64,000 nt of DNA from Cohnella kolymensis. GTDB lineage: Bacteria; Bacillota; Bacilli; Paenibacillales; Paenibacillaceae. The DNA lies in the NCBI RefSeq assembly GCF_000829465.1, contig NZ_JXAL01000014.1, positions 62,001 through 126,000 on the forward strand, in the 5' to 3' direction. The first letter of the stretch is position 1. Each line of letters begins with the position of its first letter. A program made the translations under genes and the position numbers. Below the pieces are notes generated by a model. That model saw only the letters and a program-made list of their open reading frames with translations. It searched no databases and had not been told where the DNA came from. Positions 55,256 to 63,366 of the stretch are shown here, piece after piece.

Positions 55256-55269
55256 AAGTAATTACTTAA
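55256..55269. promoter_or_regulatory. Palindromic operator in the hxlR-doxX intergenic region
   Basis: TAAGTAATTACTTA is a perfect 14-base palindrome, with a further AAGTAAGTAA half-site inside the doxX promoter spacer (55292-55301). Probably the HxlR binding site (inferred). Confidence 0.7.
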
Positions 55270-55284
55270 TATTTATATGTTACT

Positions 55285-55313
55285 TGACAAAAGTAAGTAA
55301 AGTCATTAATATA
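55285..55313 (+). promoter_or_regulatory. Sigma-A promoter of doxX-pirin
   Basis: TTGACA (55285-55290), 17-base spacer containing an operator half-site, TAATAT (55308-55313). Confidence 0.7.
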
Positions 55314-55354
55314 GATTTTGCCGCCAATAAACATCAGGCTAAACTACATGAAAG

Positions 55355-55765
55355 GTGTCGGTAAAAGTGGAAATAGGATTGCTCTTGCTTAGAGTTATTA
55401 TCGGATTATTATTCGCGGGTCACGCGATGCAAAAGTTGGCAGGATGGTTCGGAGGGCACGGTATTGATGGAACCGGCGGATTTTTCGAATCCATCGGGAT
55501 CACACCGGGCCGCAGTATGGCGCTATTGGCTGGATTGGCAGAACTGGCAGGAGGATTGCTGTTCGCGCTTGGACTCGTAACACCTCTGGCGGCCTTCCTT
55601 ATTGTGCTGACGATGCTCGTAGCCATTATTAAGGTGCACGGGAAAAACGGATTGTGGGTTACCCAAAACGGCTATGAATACAATCTGGTTCTCATGGTTA
55701 TCGCCATTGCCGTCGCACTGATAGGTCCGGGGGACTACTCTCTGGATGCGCTCTTGTTACAATGA
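55355..55765 (+). CDS. DoxX-family membrane protein
   Basis: Four-helix membrane protein of 136 residues (132 if GTG 55367 is used). Family marks: LRVIIGLLFAGHAMQKLAGWFGG and AGLAELAGGLLFALGLVTPLAA. DoxX proteins are linked to quinone or thiol redox reactions; exact function unknown. Start GTG 55355, or GTG 55367 about 11 bases after AAAGG. It forms an operon with the pirin gene and is likely controlled by the divergent HxlR protein. Confidence 0.88.
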   Translation: MSVKVEIGLLLLRVIIGLLFAGHAMQKLAGWFGGHGIDGTGGFFESIGITPGRSMALLAGLAELAGGLLFALGLVTPLAAFLIVLTMLVAIIKVHGKNGLWVTQNGYEYNLVLMVIAIAVALIGPGDYSLDALLLQ

Positions 55766-55787
55766 TTCATATCGGGAGGTACAAAGC

Positions 55788-56492
55788 ATGATTACGATAC
55801 AACGTGCAGCAGACCGTTATTCGGCTGATTACGGCTGGCTCAAATCCAGCTTCAGCTTTTCCTTCGCCGATTACTACGATCCTTCAAATCTTCAATTCGG
55901 TCCGATGAGAGTGCTCAATGACGACTGGATCGCATCCGGAGAAGGCTTCGGAATGCACCCGCACCGGGAGATGGAGATTATTACAATCGTACTCAGAGGC
56001 GTGCTTGAGCACAAAGACAGCTTGGGCAACAGGGCGGAAACAACATGGGGTGGAATCCAGCGCATGTCTGCGGGAACCGGTATTACCCACTCCGAGTACA
56101 ATACTTCCGAGACCGAACCGCTGGAGCTGCTTCAAATGTGGTTCCTGCCTGGGGAACGCGGGCTCAATCCTTCTTACGAGACGACAGCGTTCAACACTGC
56201 TGGACTAACTGACAAATGGGTTCCTGTGGCTTCGTCCGCGCCGGTCGCAGGCGAGGTAGCCGAAATTCATCAAGACATGACGGTTTATCTGTCGGAACCG
56301 GCTGCCGGGAAGCCGATCACGTTCGCGCAGACTGCCGGCCGAAAGGTATTTCTGATGGTACTTGAAGGTGATATCCGCATCAACGGGGACACTGTCCTAA
56401 GCCGCAGAGACGCTGCTCGGATTGAGGAAATGCCGGAATTGACGGTCATCAGCGATGACGGAGCCCGTATCATGTTAATCGATCTTCCCTAA
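55788..56492 (+). CDS. Pirin-family protein (quercetinase-like bicupin)
   Basis: Bicupin of 234 residues, like YhaK/YhhW. Metal ligands in the N-terminal cupin are visible: HPHREMEIITIVLRG (two His) and THSEYN (His, Glu). Some members have quercetin 2,3-dioxygenase activity; the physiological role is unclear, and the DoxX/HxlR context suggests defence against redox-active aromatic compounds. ATG 55788 follows GGGAGG; the frame upstream overlaps doxX and is not used. Confidence 0.9.
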   Translation: MITIQRAADRYSADYGWLKSSFSFSFADYYDPSNLQFGPMRVLNDDWIASGEGFGMHPHREMEIITIVLRGVLEHKDSLGNRAETTWGGIQRMSAGTGITHSEYNTSETEPLELLQMWFLPGERGLNPSYETTAFNTAGLTDKWVPVASSAPVAGEVAEIHQDMTVYLSEPAAGKPITFAQTAGRKVFLMVLEGDIRINGDTVLSRRDAARIEEMPELTVISDDGARIMLIDLP

Positions 56493-56495
56493 AAT

Positions 56496-56530
56496 AAAAA
56501 AGCGACTGCCCATCGGGTCAGTCGCTTTTC
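56496..56530. terminator. Terminator between convergent pirin and czcD genes
   Basis: AAAAAGCGACTG pairs with CAGTCGCTTTT, with an inner CCC/GGG and flanking A- and T-runs. Confidence 0.88.
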
Positions 56531-56542
56531 GATATCCTATGA

Positions 56543-57529
56543 CTATGTCACAGTCGGAAGCGCATGCTGGTGATGCTTCTCTTCTTGCTGCCGCAGGAAT
56601 TGTTTGCCGTATTCTCCGTGAGGATGAATGTTCGCGTGCTCCATTTGAATGGTGGAATGGGTGATTCCGTAATTCTCTTTCAGCAACTCATTCGCTGCGA
56701 GAATAATGCAGAATGGCTGAATATTCGGATCGACGAACATATGCGCGGTTAAAGAATAATGGTCGCTCGAAATGGCCCACAGATGCATTTCATGCACGTC
56801 CTCAACGCCTTCCACTTTGGCAAGGTCGGCGCGGATTTCATCCAGATTGAATTTCTCAGGAACCGATTCCATCAGGATGAAAGTCGCTTCGCGAAGGATT
56901 TTCCAGCCTCCATAGAAGATGATTCCCCCGATCACAACACTGATCAACGGATCGAAGAAGAGCCAGCCGGTGAAATAGATAATAATAGCGGAAACAATGA
57001 CACCGGCAGAGCTCAGCAGGTCGCCGATAAAGTGCCAGAGCGCACTCTGGATATTCAGATTTTCCTCTTCACGATGACTGCGGCTCAGAACAAGCGTCAG
57101 TATAAGGTTAACGACAAAGCCGATGGAGGCGATCGTAATCATAAGAGTAAAATCGATTTCTTCCGGTCGAATAAACCGGCGGGCACCTTCAATGAAAATC
57201 CCGATGGCAATGACACACAGCGCCAAACCATTCAAGAAGGAAGCGATAATCTCAAACCGCAAAAATCCGAAAGTGTATTTGGCGTTCGGCGGCCTGGTGG
57301 CCAGGTAAATGGCCGTCATACTCAGGCCTAGAGCGATAACGTCGGAAATCATATGGGCCGAATCCGACAGCAGCGCGAGGGAGTTGGACAGCAGTCCGCC
57401 GATAATCTCCACGATGGTGAAAAAAAGTGTCAACATGAGCGTTATCCATAACGTTTTTTTCGAACGGGATTGTTCCTTCTCATGCTTCAGATGATGAAAG
57501 TCGTAAGCGGAGTCGTTCTGCCTACTCAT
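56543..57529 (-). CDS. czcD: Cation diffusion facilitator (CzcD type)
   Basis: Divalent-metal/H+ antiporter exporting Zn2+, Co2+ or Cd2+, 328 residues. Six membrane helices at about residues 25-210; metal-site residues in LLSDSAHMISDV (HxxxD) and SALWHFIGDLLSS (HxxxD). The C-terminal domain is cytoplasmic and ends His-rich (HPHGEYGK...EEKHHQHA), a possible metal sensor. ATG 57529 is 8 bases after AAGGAG; a longer frame to 57571 is unsupported. Confidence 0.92.
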   Translation of the reverse strand: MSRQNDSAYDFHHLKHEKEQSRSKKTLWITLMLTLFFTIVEIIGGLLSNSLALLSDSAHMISDVIALGLSMTAIYLATRPPNAKYTFGFLRFEIIASFLNGLALCVIAIGIFIEGARRFIRPEEIDFTLMITIASIGFVVNLILTLVLSRSHREEENLNIQSALWHFIGDLLSSAGVIVSAIIIYFTGWLFFDPLISVVIGGIIFYGGWKILREATFILMESVPEKFNLDEIRADLAKVEGVEDVHEMHLWAISSDHYSLTAHMFVDPNIQPFCIILAANELLKENYGITHSTIQMEHANIHPHGEYGKQFLRQQEEKHHQHALPTVT

Positions 57530-57651
57530 AGGTTCACTCCTTGTGCGGTCTGACATCCGGGAAATTGTCACATAACTGAAATATTGCTGTTACCGGGGTG
57601 TTGCAGAGTCAGGATACAATGTGTACCAAGACCCCCTTTTTTCATATTATT

Positions 57652-57686
57652 GGAACCTGCCGCAAAAGGCAGGTTCCCTTTTTTAT
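57652..57686 (+). terminator. Orphan plus-strand terminator
   Basis: GGAACCTGCC (57652-57661) pairs exactly with GGCAGGTTCC (57668-57677), with a six-base loop and then CTTTTTT. No plus-strand gene lies within 1 kb upstream, since czcD is on the other strand. Confidence 0.7.
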
Positions 57687-57743
57687 GCCCGTTATTTAGA
57701 ATTATTATAATCTATGTCATCCGACATTGAAAGTCAAAACTCA

Positions 57744-58559
57744 TTATAAAGGAACGATAATTTTTACCTTTTGCCGATAGAACACCCAATGCTTAAATCC
57801 GATCTCCCGCAGGCGCCGTTGAACCGATTCCCATTCATCCCCGACACGATTGGGCACGTGGGCGTCGGAACCGAACGTTACGTCTGCCCCGAAGTGCACC
57901 GCGCGCTCAAGTATTTCATCCGACGGATACCATCCGCCGCAATCTTTCGTACTGCCGCTCGTATTGATCTCAAGGGAAATGCCGGTATCCGCGACGGCTT
58001 GCAGCACGGCATCGATTTCGGCTTCCGCGCCGCGAATGTCCGCGAACAGAGGGTAATATCCCTTCATCGCGTCGATATGCCCGAGAATTTGAAACGCGCC
58101 GCTCTGGGCGGATTGACGGATTAGTTCATAATAGTGCTTTTTCTCGTCGATTCGTTCCAGCCGGCTTTTGCTTTTCCAACGATTACGGTTAAAAATACTG
58201 ACCCCGCGCGTCTGGTGCACGGAACCGATAATATAGTCAAAGGGATAAGGCTCATAGGATTTACGATACAACTCGATATGCTCCGGGAAGAAATCGGATT
58301 CCATACCCAGCAGCACCTCTATACGATCACGGTACTTCTCCTTCAGACGAAGCACCTCTTCTACATAGTTGACGAGATCGCTGCGGGCCATCGCAATTCC
58401 AGGCTGTGGCTGATCGAGTTCATGAGCAAAATAGGGAGAATGATCGGAAATACCGATCGCCGTCAATCCGGCATCGATTCCGGCCTTCACATAGTCTTCA
58501 ATCGTTCCTATGGCGTGGCCGCATCTCTCGTGGTGTGTGTGCAAATCAAATTTCGTCAT
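57744..58559 (-). CDS. PHP-domain phosphoesterase (histidinol-phosphatase type)
   Basis: PHP-family metallohydrolase of 271 residues. Motifs: DLHTHHERCGHA at the N-terminus (metal His), ISDHSPYF, GMESDFF, IGSVHQTRG, GHIDAMK, LEINTSG and a late GSDAHVPN. These match the HisJ/HisK type that dephosphorylates L-histidinol phosphate in Firmicutes. No other his gene is nearby, so histidine biosynthesis is a family inference. Confidence 0.85.
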   Translation of the reverse strand: MTKFDLHTHHERCGHAIGTIEDYVKAGIDAGLTAIGISDHSPYFAHELDQPQPGIAMARSDLVNYVEEVLRLKEKYRDRIEVLLGMESDFFPEHIELYRKSYEPYPFDYIIGSVHQTRGVSIFNRNRWKSKSRLERIDEKKHYYELIRQSAQSGAFQILGHIDAMKGYYPLFADIRGAEAEIDAVLQAVADTGISLEINTSGSTKDCGGWYPSDEILERAVHFGADVTFGSDAHVPNRVGDEWESVQRRLREIGFKHWVFYRQKVKIIVPL

Positions 58560-58581
58560 CGTATTCTCTCCCGTCTGTCGT

Positions 58582-59484
58582 TTACTCGCTGCCGATGAAC
58601 TGATCCTCCGGCATCCCTTTCAAGTCGTTCAAAAACTGCCGCATCGCACTATTGACGTATCGACCCGATTTCGTCATCACACCGACCGGGTGGCTGACCT
58701 CCAGCTCGTTCACCGGGATCATCTTCAGCGTGCCCCGCCGAAGCTCCTCGGAGATCGACTGCTTGGATATGATGGCGGCGCCCAAATTCAGCTCGACCAT
58801 TCGCTTCACTTCTTCACTGCTGCCGAGCTCCATTGCGATATTCGGCTGGATTCCGTGTTCCCGGAAAATGCGATCCGCGAAACGGCGCCCAAGCGTGTCC
58901 GGCGAGAGCATAATGAGCGGGATGTCCTTAAGCATGCCGATCGTCACCCGTTCTGCTGCAGCCAAAGGATGCCGCGGTGCGGCGACCAGCTCGAAAGTGT
59001 CGTAATAAAGCACCGAAGTTTCAACCTGCGGACTCCGTTGGGTCAAATATCCGATTCCGATATCCACGGTGCCGTTTTCGACGCTGGCCAGCACTTGAGT
59101 TGAGGACATCGAAATAATCGTTGTTTTGATCAGAGGAAACTGGTTTTGAAAATAAGACAGCACCCTGGGCAAAATTTGTATCGCGATCGACGTTGTCGTG
59201 CCCATCAAGATATGTCCCTGCGGATTTTCGTCCAAGTCGGTAAGCTTCTGTTTTAATTGTTCCACGGTTGCTAATATTTGCTCCGCATGCTCCAGAAATA
59301 TTTTACCCCGATCCGTGAGGGTGACGGGATGATTCCGGTCGACTAATATGGTTTTAAACTCATCTTCAAGGCTCTTAATCTGCGCGGACACCGCCGGCTG
59401 CGTTAAATTGAGCAATTCGCCGGCTTTTCGGAAGCTCAGTGTCTTTGAGATCGTTAGCAGCGTCTCGAGTTGGCTGATGTTCAA
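58582..59484 (-). CDS. LysR-family transcriptional regulator
   Basis: A protein of 300 residues. N-terminal helix-turn-helix MNISQLETLLTISKTLSFRKAGELLNLTQPAVSAQIKSLE (about 1-40) and effector domain with GTTTSIAIQILPRVL, VDIGIGYL and ELNLGAAIISKQ. It resembles CysL/YwfK-type regulators. It ends 22 bases upstream of the PHP gene start on the same strand, so the two may be co-transcribed. Effector unknown. Confidence 0.9.
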   Translation of the reverse strand: MNISQLETLLTISKTLSFRKAGELLNLTQPAVSAQIKSLEDEFKTILVDRNHPVTLTDRGKIFLEHAEQILATVEQLKQKLTDLDENPQGHILMGTTTSIAIQILPRVLSYFQNQFPLIKTTIISMSSTQVLASVENGTVDIGIGYLTQRSPQVETSVLYYDTFELVAAPRHPLAAAERVTIGMLKDIPLIMLSPDTLGRRFADRIFREHGIQPNIAMELGSSEEVKRMVELNLGAAIISKQSISEELRRGTLKMIPVNELEVSHPVGVMTKSGRYVNSAMRQFLNDLKGMPEDQFIGSE

Positions 59485-59655
59485 TCGATCGCCTCCGGGT
59501 ATTCAATATATTTATCATATTCAGAGGATTTATAAAAAGGATTTCTCATAACCTCATTATAGGAGATATTCAAAGCCCGAGCAAAGAAAAAAGGAAAAGG
59601 ACCGCTTTCGTCGAAATGATTCGGAAAAGGGCTAATGGCGAGAGGGGCAAATGCT

Positions 59656-60956
59656 TTGTTGGACGATAAAAAAACGGTCAGAGCTGGGTATGGTACGACT
59701 GGGCGAATTCAGCTTTTATTACAACCATTATAGCAGCGGTAATGCCCGTGTATTATCAGAGTGCCATCGGCGGTACGGATGCGGATTGGAGCTTTACCCA
59801 GACGGCGGCCGCACTCGTCATCGCGCTTCTGTCTCCTTTGCTGGGCGCCATTGCGGATCACATGGGCAATAAAGTAGGCTTTCTCCGTCTATTCACCGTT
59901 CTAGGCTCCATCGCAAGCGTTTGCCTCGCTTTTACGGGAGCAGGGGATGTGTGGCTGGCGTCGATCCTTGTCGTGGCCGGGATGATCGGTTTCGGGTCCG
60001 CCAATACTTTCTATGATGCTCTTCTGAACGACATCACTTCCCCGGCCGAAAGGGACAAGGTCAGCGCCCGCGGCTATGCTATGGGTTACTTGGGCGGAGG
60101 CGTGCTGCTCACGATTAACCTGACCATGATCATGAAATATGAATGGTTCGGACTGCCGGATGGGGCGGCCGCAACTCGAATCTCGTTCGTTATGGTCGGC
60201 GTATGGTGGCTCTTGTTTTCAATTCCTTTATTAAAACATGTGAAAGAAGCCCCTGTCCCTGTCCGAGGCAAGGTAATGGGGCATGTGTGGGTCGGCTTCC
60301 GGCGGCTGGGCGAGACATTCACCCAATTGAAGGACTACCCGGAGCTGCTGAAGTTCATGGTGTCGTTTTGGTTTTTCTCTAACGGGATCGGAACGATTAT
60401 CGTCATGGCCGCAAGCTACGGGAAAACAATCGGAATAGAGGATACCCACCTGATCGCCGCACTTCTGATCACCCAGTTTGTCGGTTTTCCGGCCACTGTC
60501 GTGTTCGGAAAATTCGCGCACCGGTTCGGCGGTAAAAAGATGCTGTACGGCTCGCTGCTTACTTACCTTGTCATTGTGATTATGGGTTATTTCATGCAGA
60601 ACGCGACGCACTTCTTTATTCTTGCCTCGCTGGTCGGCTTGGTGCAAGGAGGATCCCAGGCAATCGCGCGCGCCATGTTCAGCCGCTTGATTCCGAACGG
60701 CCGAACAGCGGAGTATAACGGTTTCCTCAGTGCTTCAACGCGATTCTTCTCCTTCGGAGGACCGCTCGTATTCGGACTTGTCAAAGTCATTTCAGATTCA
60801 AGCCGGGCGGCGATTTTGGCAGTCGCCGTCTTCTTCATCGTTGGAATCGTTCTGCTTTACTTCGTGAACTTAGCGAAGGGTGAAAGGGAGGCGGGGGAGG
60901 GGCCGGCCGGACCGCGCATCATTGTGCCGCCGGAACAACAGATTCCGCATATATAA
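59656..60956 (+). CDS. UMF1-type MFS transporter, frame interrupted near 59685
   Basis: Major-facilitator transporter of the UMF1/Atg22-like family, about 433 residues and 12 helices when repaired. One extra T near 59685 (GCT TGG GTA) reads [23 protein letters not shown], the hallmark [9 protein letters not shown] N-terminus, in frame with the rest (AIADHMGNKVGFLR, NTFYDALLNDI, GGSQAIARAMFSRLIP). Without it only a truncated frame from ATG 59742 remains. Start TTG 59656, 8 bases from GAGGGGC. Substrate unknown. Its end overlaps the convergent gene by 38 bases. Confidence 0.87.
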
Positions 60957-61866
60957 TCGATGCGCTGCCGCATGGACGGCCGGTTTCATACGATATATCT
61001 TTAAGCAGCTCCGCAAATTTATGTTCATGGACGGTGTCACCGGGTTCCGCTTGCAGCCAAGCGATTCCCGCGGCAGCCGTCCTTTTGCCGTCTAGAAGCG
61101 CTTCTTCCCATAGATCATCGGCGCTCTCGTGTCTCACCAGGGTACGATCGCAGGGATCGATCCAAGGCTGACGGGTATCGTTCAGCACATCCCAAGCAGG
61201 CAAACGCCGAGGCGGCGAGAACGGCTCGATCTGCCCAAGCAGCAGTTTGCCTTTCCAATCGGAAGGATCGAAAAATAACTTCTGGGCTGTAACCATTTGC
61301 GCCACGGCTTCATCGATCTCATCCGGATTGATTTGCTTAGCGAGCACCGGATAATGGAGGGAGACAATTTGCAGAAAATCGGCGGCGAAATCCCCGGGCA
61401 TTCTGCCGCCGGTATCGATTTCCGGCGCAACCGGAGTATTTCCCGTATGAATGCCTGCACGCCGCTCCAGAACAACGGAGTCCATCGCGGTCTCGAACCT
61501 CTGGTGGTCCCACTTTTTGAAGCCGGAGCGGCTGAACACGAAAGGGTGAAGATAACGGTCCAGAATATGATGGAGCAAAAAGCCGATTGTAAAAGCGGAT
61601 GCCGAATCGGTCACGTCACGCTCCCGCACGCGGCTGAACAATGACATCAGAAAAGGACCGCACCGCACGCTGTGCATTTGTGAGCCGAGCCGATTGAGCG
61701 GTGTCGCGCTTTGCCAAGGCAAAAAATGATGATAAAACAAAAAATCCGGACCTTGGCAGCCGAGCTGGAAAGCTTTCTTCCATACAGGATCGCTCATCAT
61801 GAAGCCCGGCTCGAGTTCATGCAGCACCTCTCTGCCGAACTGAATATGTGCCCATATATTCGGCAT
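60919..61866 (-). CDS. Zinc-dependent phospholipase C-like protein
   Basis: A protein of 315 residues of the zinc-dependent phospholipase C (Zn_dep_PLPC) fold. It begins MPNIWAHIQFGREVL without a signal peptide, with metal-type residues in GCQGPDFLFYHHFLPW (His-rich) and FLLHHILDRYLHPFVF (HH, D, H). Catalytic activity is assumed from the fold; the missing signal peptide suggests an intracellular role different from secreted PLC. Convergent with the MFS gene. Confidence 0.82.
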   Translation of the reverse strand: MPNIWAHIQFGREVLHELEPGFMMSDPVWKKAFQLGCQGPDFLFYHHFLPWQSATPLNRLGSQMHSVRCGPFLMSLFSRVRERDVTDSASAFTIGFLLHHILDRYLHPFVFSRSGFKKWDHQRFETAMDSVVLERRAGIHTGNTPVAPEIDTGGRMPGDFAADFLQIVSLHYPVLAKQINPDEIDEAVAQMVTAQKLFFDPSDWKGKLLLGQIEPFSPPRRLPAWDVLNDTRQPWIDPCDRTLVRHESADDLWEEALLDGKRTAAAGIAWLQAEPGDTVHEHKFAELLKDISYETGRPCGSASIIYAESVVPAAQ

Positions 61867-62004
61867 AAACGTTCACCTCATATCAGTCGAAAGTCCTGTT
61901 ATTACCACGAAAATTGTATACTTATCCCATTACTTTCAGTATAATAGGGAAAGGCAAATTCGACCAGCGGTCATTTTCTTCTGCTCAAAGGGGTACGTAC
62001 ACGC

Positions 62005-62451
62005 ATGAAGGCTGAGTATATCAACCCGTTTTTAGAGTCCGCGCGAACCGTCATCGAGCAGATGTGCCGAATCCGTCCCAGCACGGGCCGGCTCTCAATC
62101 AAGGAAATCGTGTTTGCCGAGAACCATTTGTGGATTCAGATCGGGTTAACCGGGCAGATGACCGGGGACATCATTTTCAGTCTAAGCAAGCCTGTAGCGC
62201 TTCGAATTGTGTCCGCCATGATGGGCGGATTCGCCATAACGGAAATCGATGACATGGGGAGAAGCGCGATCTCCGAGCTGAGTAATATGATCAGCGGCAA
62301 TGCCAGCACACTGCTTTACAATCAAGGAGTTATCGTTGATATTACGCCGCCGCGCATCGTCAGCGGGTCATTCGCCGCACGCCGCGCCTTGGCCGTTCCG
62401 CTCATCATGGACGGCATCGGGGAAATGGAAATACAGGTGCTCATTGCGTGA
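62005..62451 (+). CDS. Chemotaxis protein CheX-like phosphatase
   Basis: A protein of 148 residues of the CheX/CheC/FliY phosphatase group. The signature SELSNMISGNASTLL contains the catalytic E-x-x-N pair; a preceding DIIFSLSKPVALRI and late MEIQVLIA fit the CheX fold. CheX dephosphorylates CheY-P, resetting the flagellar signal. No other chemotaxis gene adjoins it. ATG 62005 follows AAAGGGG at some distance. Confidence 0.87.
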   Translation: MKAEYINPFLESARTVIEQMCRIRPSTGRLSIKEIVFAENHLWIQIGLTGQMTGDIIFSLSKPVALRIVSAMMGGFAITEIDDMGRSAISELSNMISGNASTLLYNQGVIVDITPPRIVSGSFAARRALAVPLIMDGIGEMEIQVLIA

Positions 62452-62487
62452 CAGCCGGCCGCCCCATATAATAAACTCGATCAGGTC

Positions 62488-62508
62488 AGCCCCGCGAGGG
62501 GCTTTTTT
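62488..62508 (+). terminator. Terminator after cheX
   Basis: AGCCCC (62488-62493), a GCGA tetraloop, GGGGCT (62498-62503) and six T. Confidence 0.9.
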
Positions 62509-62563
62509 GGTGCAAATAGGGGTTAATAAGTAATGCGCTAATATCCTCACAGGAGGGGTATGC

Positions 62564-63346
62564 TTGAAAGTATCGCTGTATAACAAGGTTATCCTTATTA
62601 CCGGCGCATCGAGCGGGATCGGGGCCGTAACCGCCAGGCTGCTGGCCGAGCGGGGAGCAATCCCCATCCTGACAGCAAGATCCAAAGGGAAAATGGAGAT
62701 GCTGTCCGCCTCCATTCAAGGGGATTCTCCCGTTTATGAGATGGACGTAAGGGACACGGCGCAAGTAAATGATGTCGTGTCGCAAGTTCATCGGCATTAC
62801 GGTAAAATAGATATTCTGTTGAACAATGCAGGCTTCGGTGAATTTTTGCGTTTCTCTGAAACCTCGATCACTCAATTTCAAGATATGATGGACGTCAACT
62901 ACATGGGAACGGTTCGCTGCACACATGCGGTTCTCCCTTACATGCTTCAGGCCGGAGTCGGACATATCGTGAACGTTGCCTCCATGGCCGGCAAAATGGC
63001 GACCGCCAAGTCGACCGCTTACTCTGCGAGCAAGCATGCGGTGCTGGGTTTTACGAATGCGCTTCGCCGCGAGCTGAAGAGCTCCGGCGTAATGGTGTCG
63101 GCGGTAAATCCCGGCCCGATCGATACTCCTTTTTTTGAGCGGGCGGATCCGGAAGGAACGTACTTGCGCAATCTCGGCAGGTTTGTGATGACTCCAGATC
63201 GGGCGGCCGGCGCCATCCTGCATGTTATCGAGCGGCGTAAAGCCGAGCTGGATTTACCCTGGACGGCGGCAGCCGGTGCTCGACTGGCGCTGCTATTCCC
63301 CCGCTTGTTCGATGTACTGTTCGGAAAAATTGTGGATAAGAAATAG
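62564..63346 (+). CDS. SDR-family oxidoreductase (YqjQ-like)
   Basis: Classical short-chain dehydrogenase of 260 residues. Cofactor motif ITGASSGIGAVTARLL, NNAGFGEF, active-site Ser in VNVASMAGKM and YSASK (Tyr-x-x-x-Lys), then AVNPGPIDTPFF. The C-terminal RLALLFPRLFDVLFGKI suggests membrane contact, as in several YqjQ-like proteins. Start TTG 62564 after GGAGGGG. It lies 20 bases before the helicase gene on the same strand. Substrate unknown. Confidence 0.88.
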   Translation: MKVSLYNKVILITGASSGIGAVTARLLAERGAIPILTARSKGKMEMLSASIQGDSPVYEMDVRDTAQVNDVVSQVHRHYGKIDILLNNAGFGEFLRFSETSITQFQDMMDVNYMGTVRCTHAVLPYMLQAGVGHIVNVASMAGKMATAKSTAYSASKHAVLGFTNALRRELKSSGVMVSAVNPGPIDTPFFERADPEGTYLRNLGRFVMTPDRAAGAILHVIERRKAELDLPWTAAAGARLALLFPRLFDVLFGKIVDKK

Positions 63347-63366
63347 CTTGTTAAGGAGATGTACAT

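Noticed and set aside
57530-57743. Metal riboswitch in the czcD leader
   Set aside because: No conserved NiCo or yybP-ykoY sequence elements could be recognised, only one hairpin.
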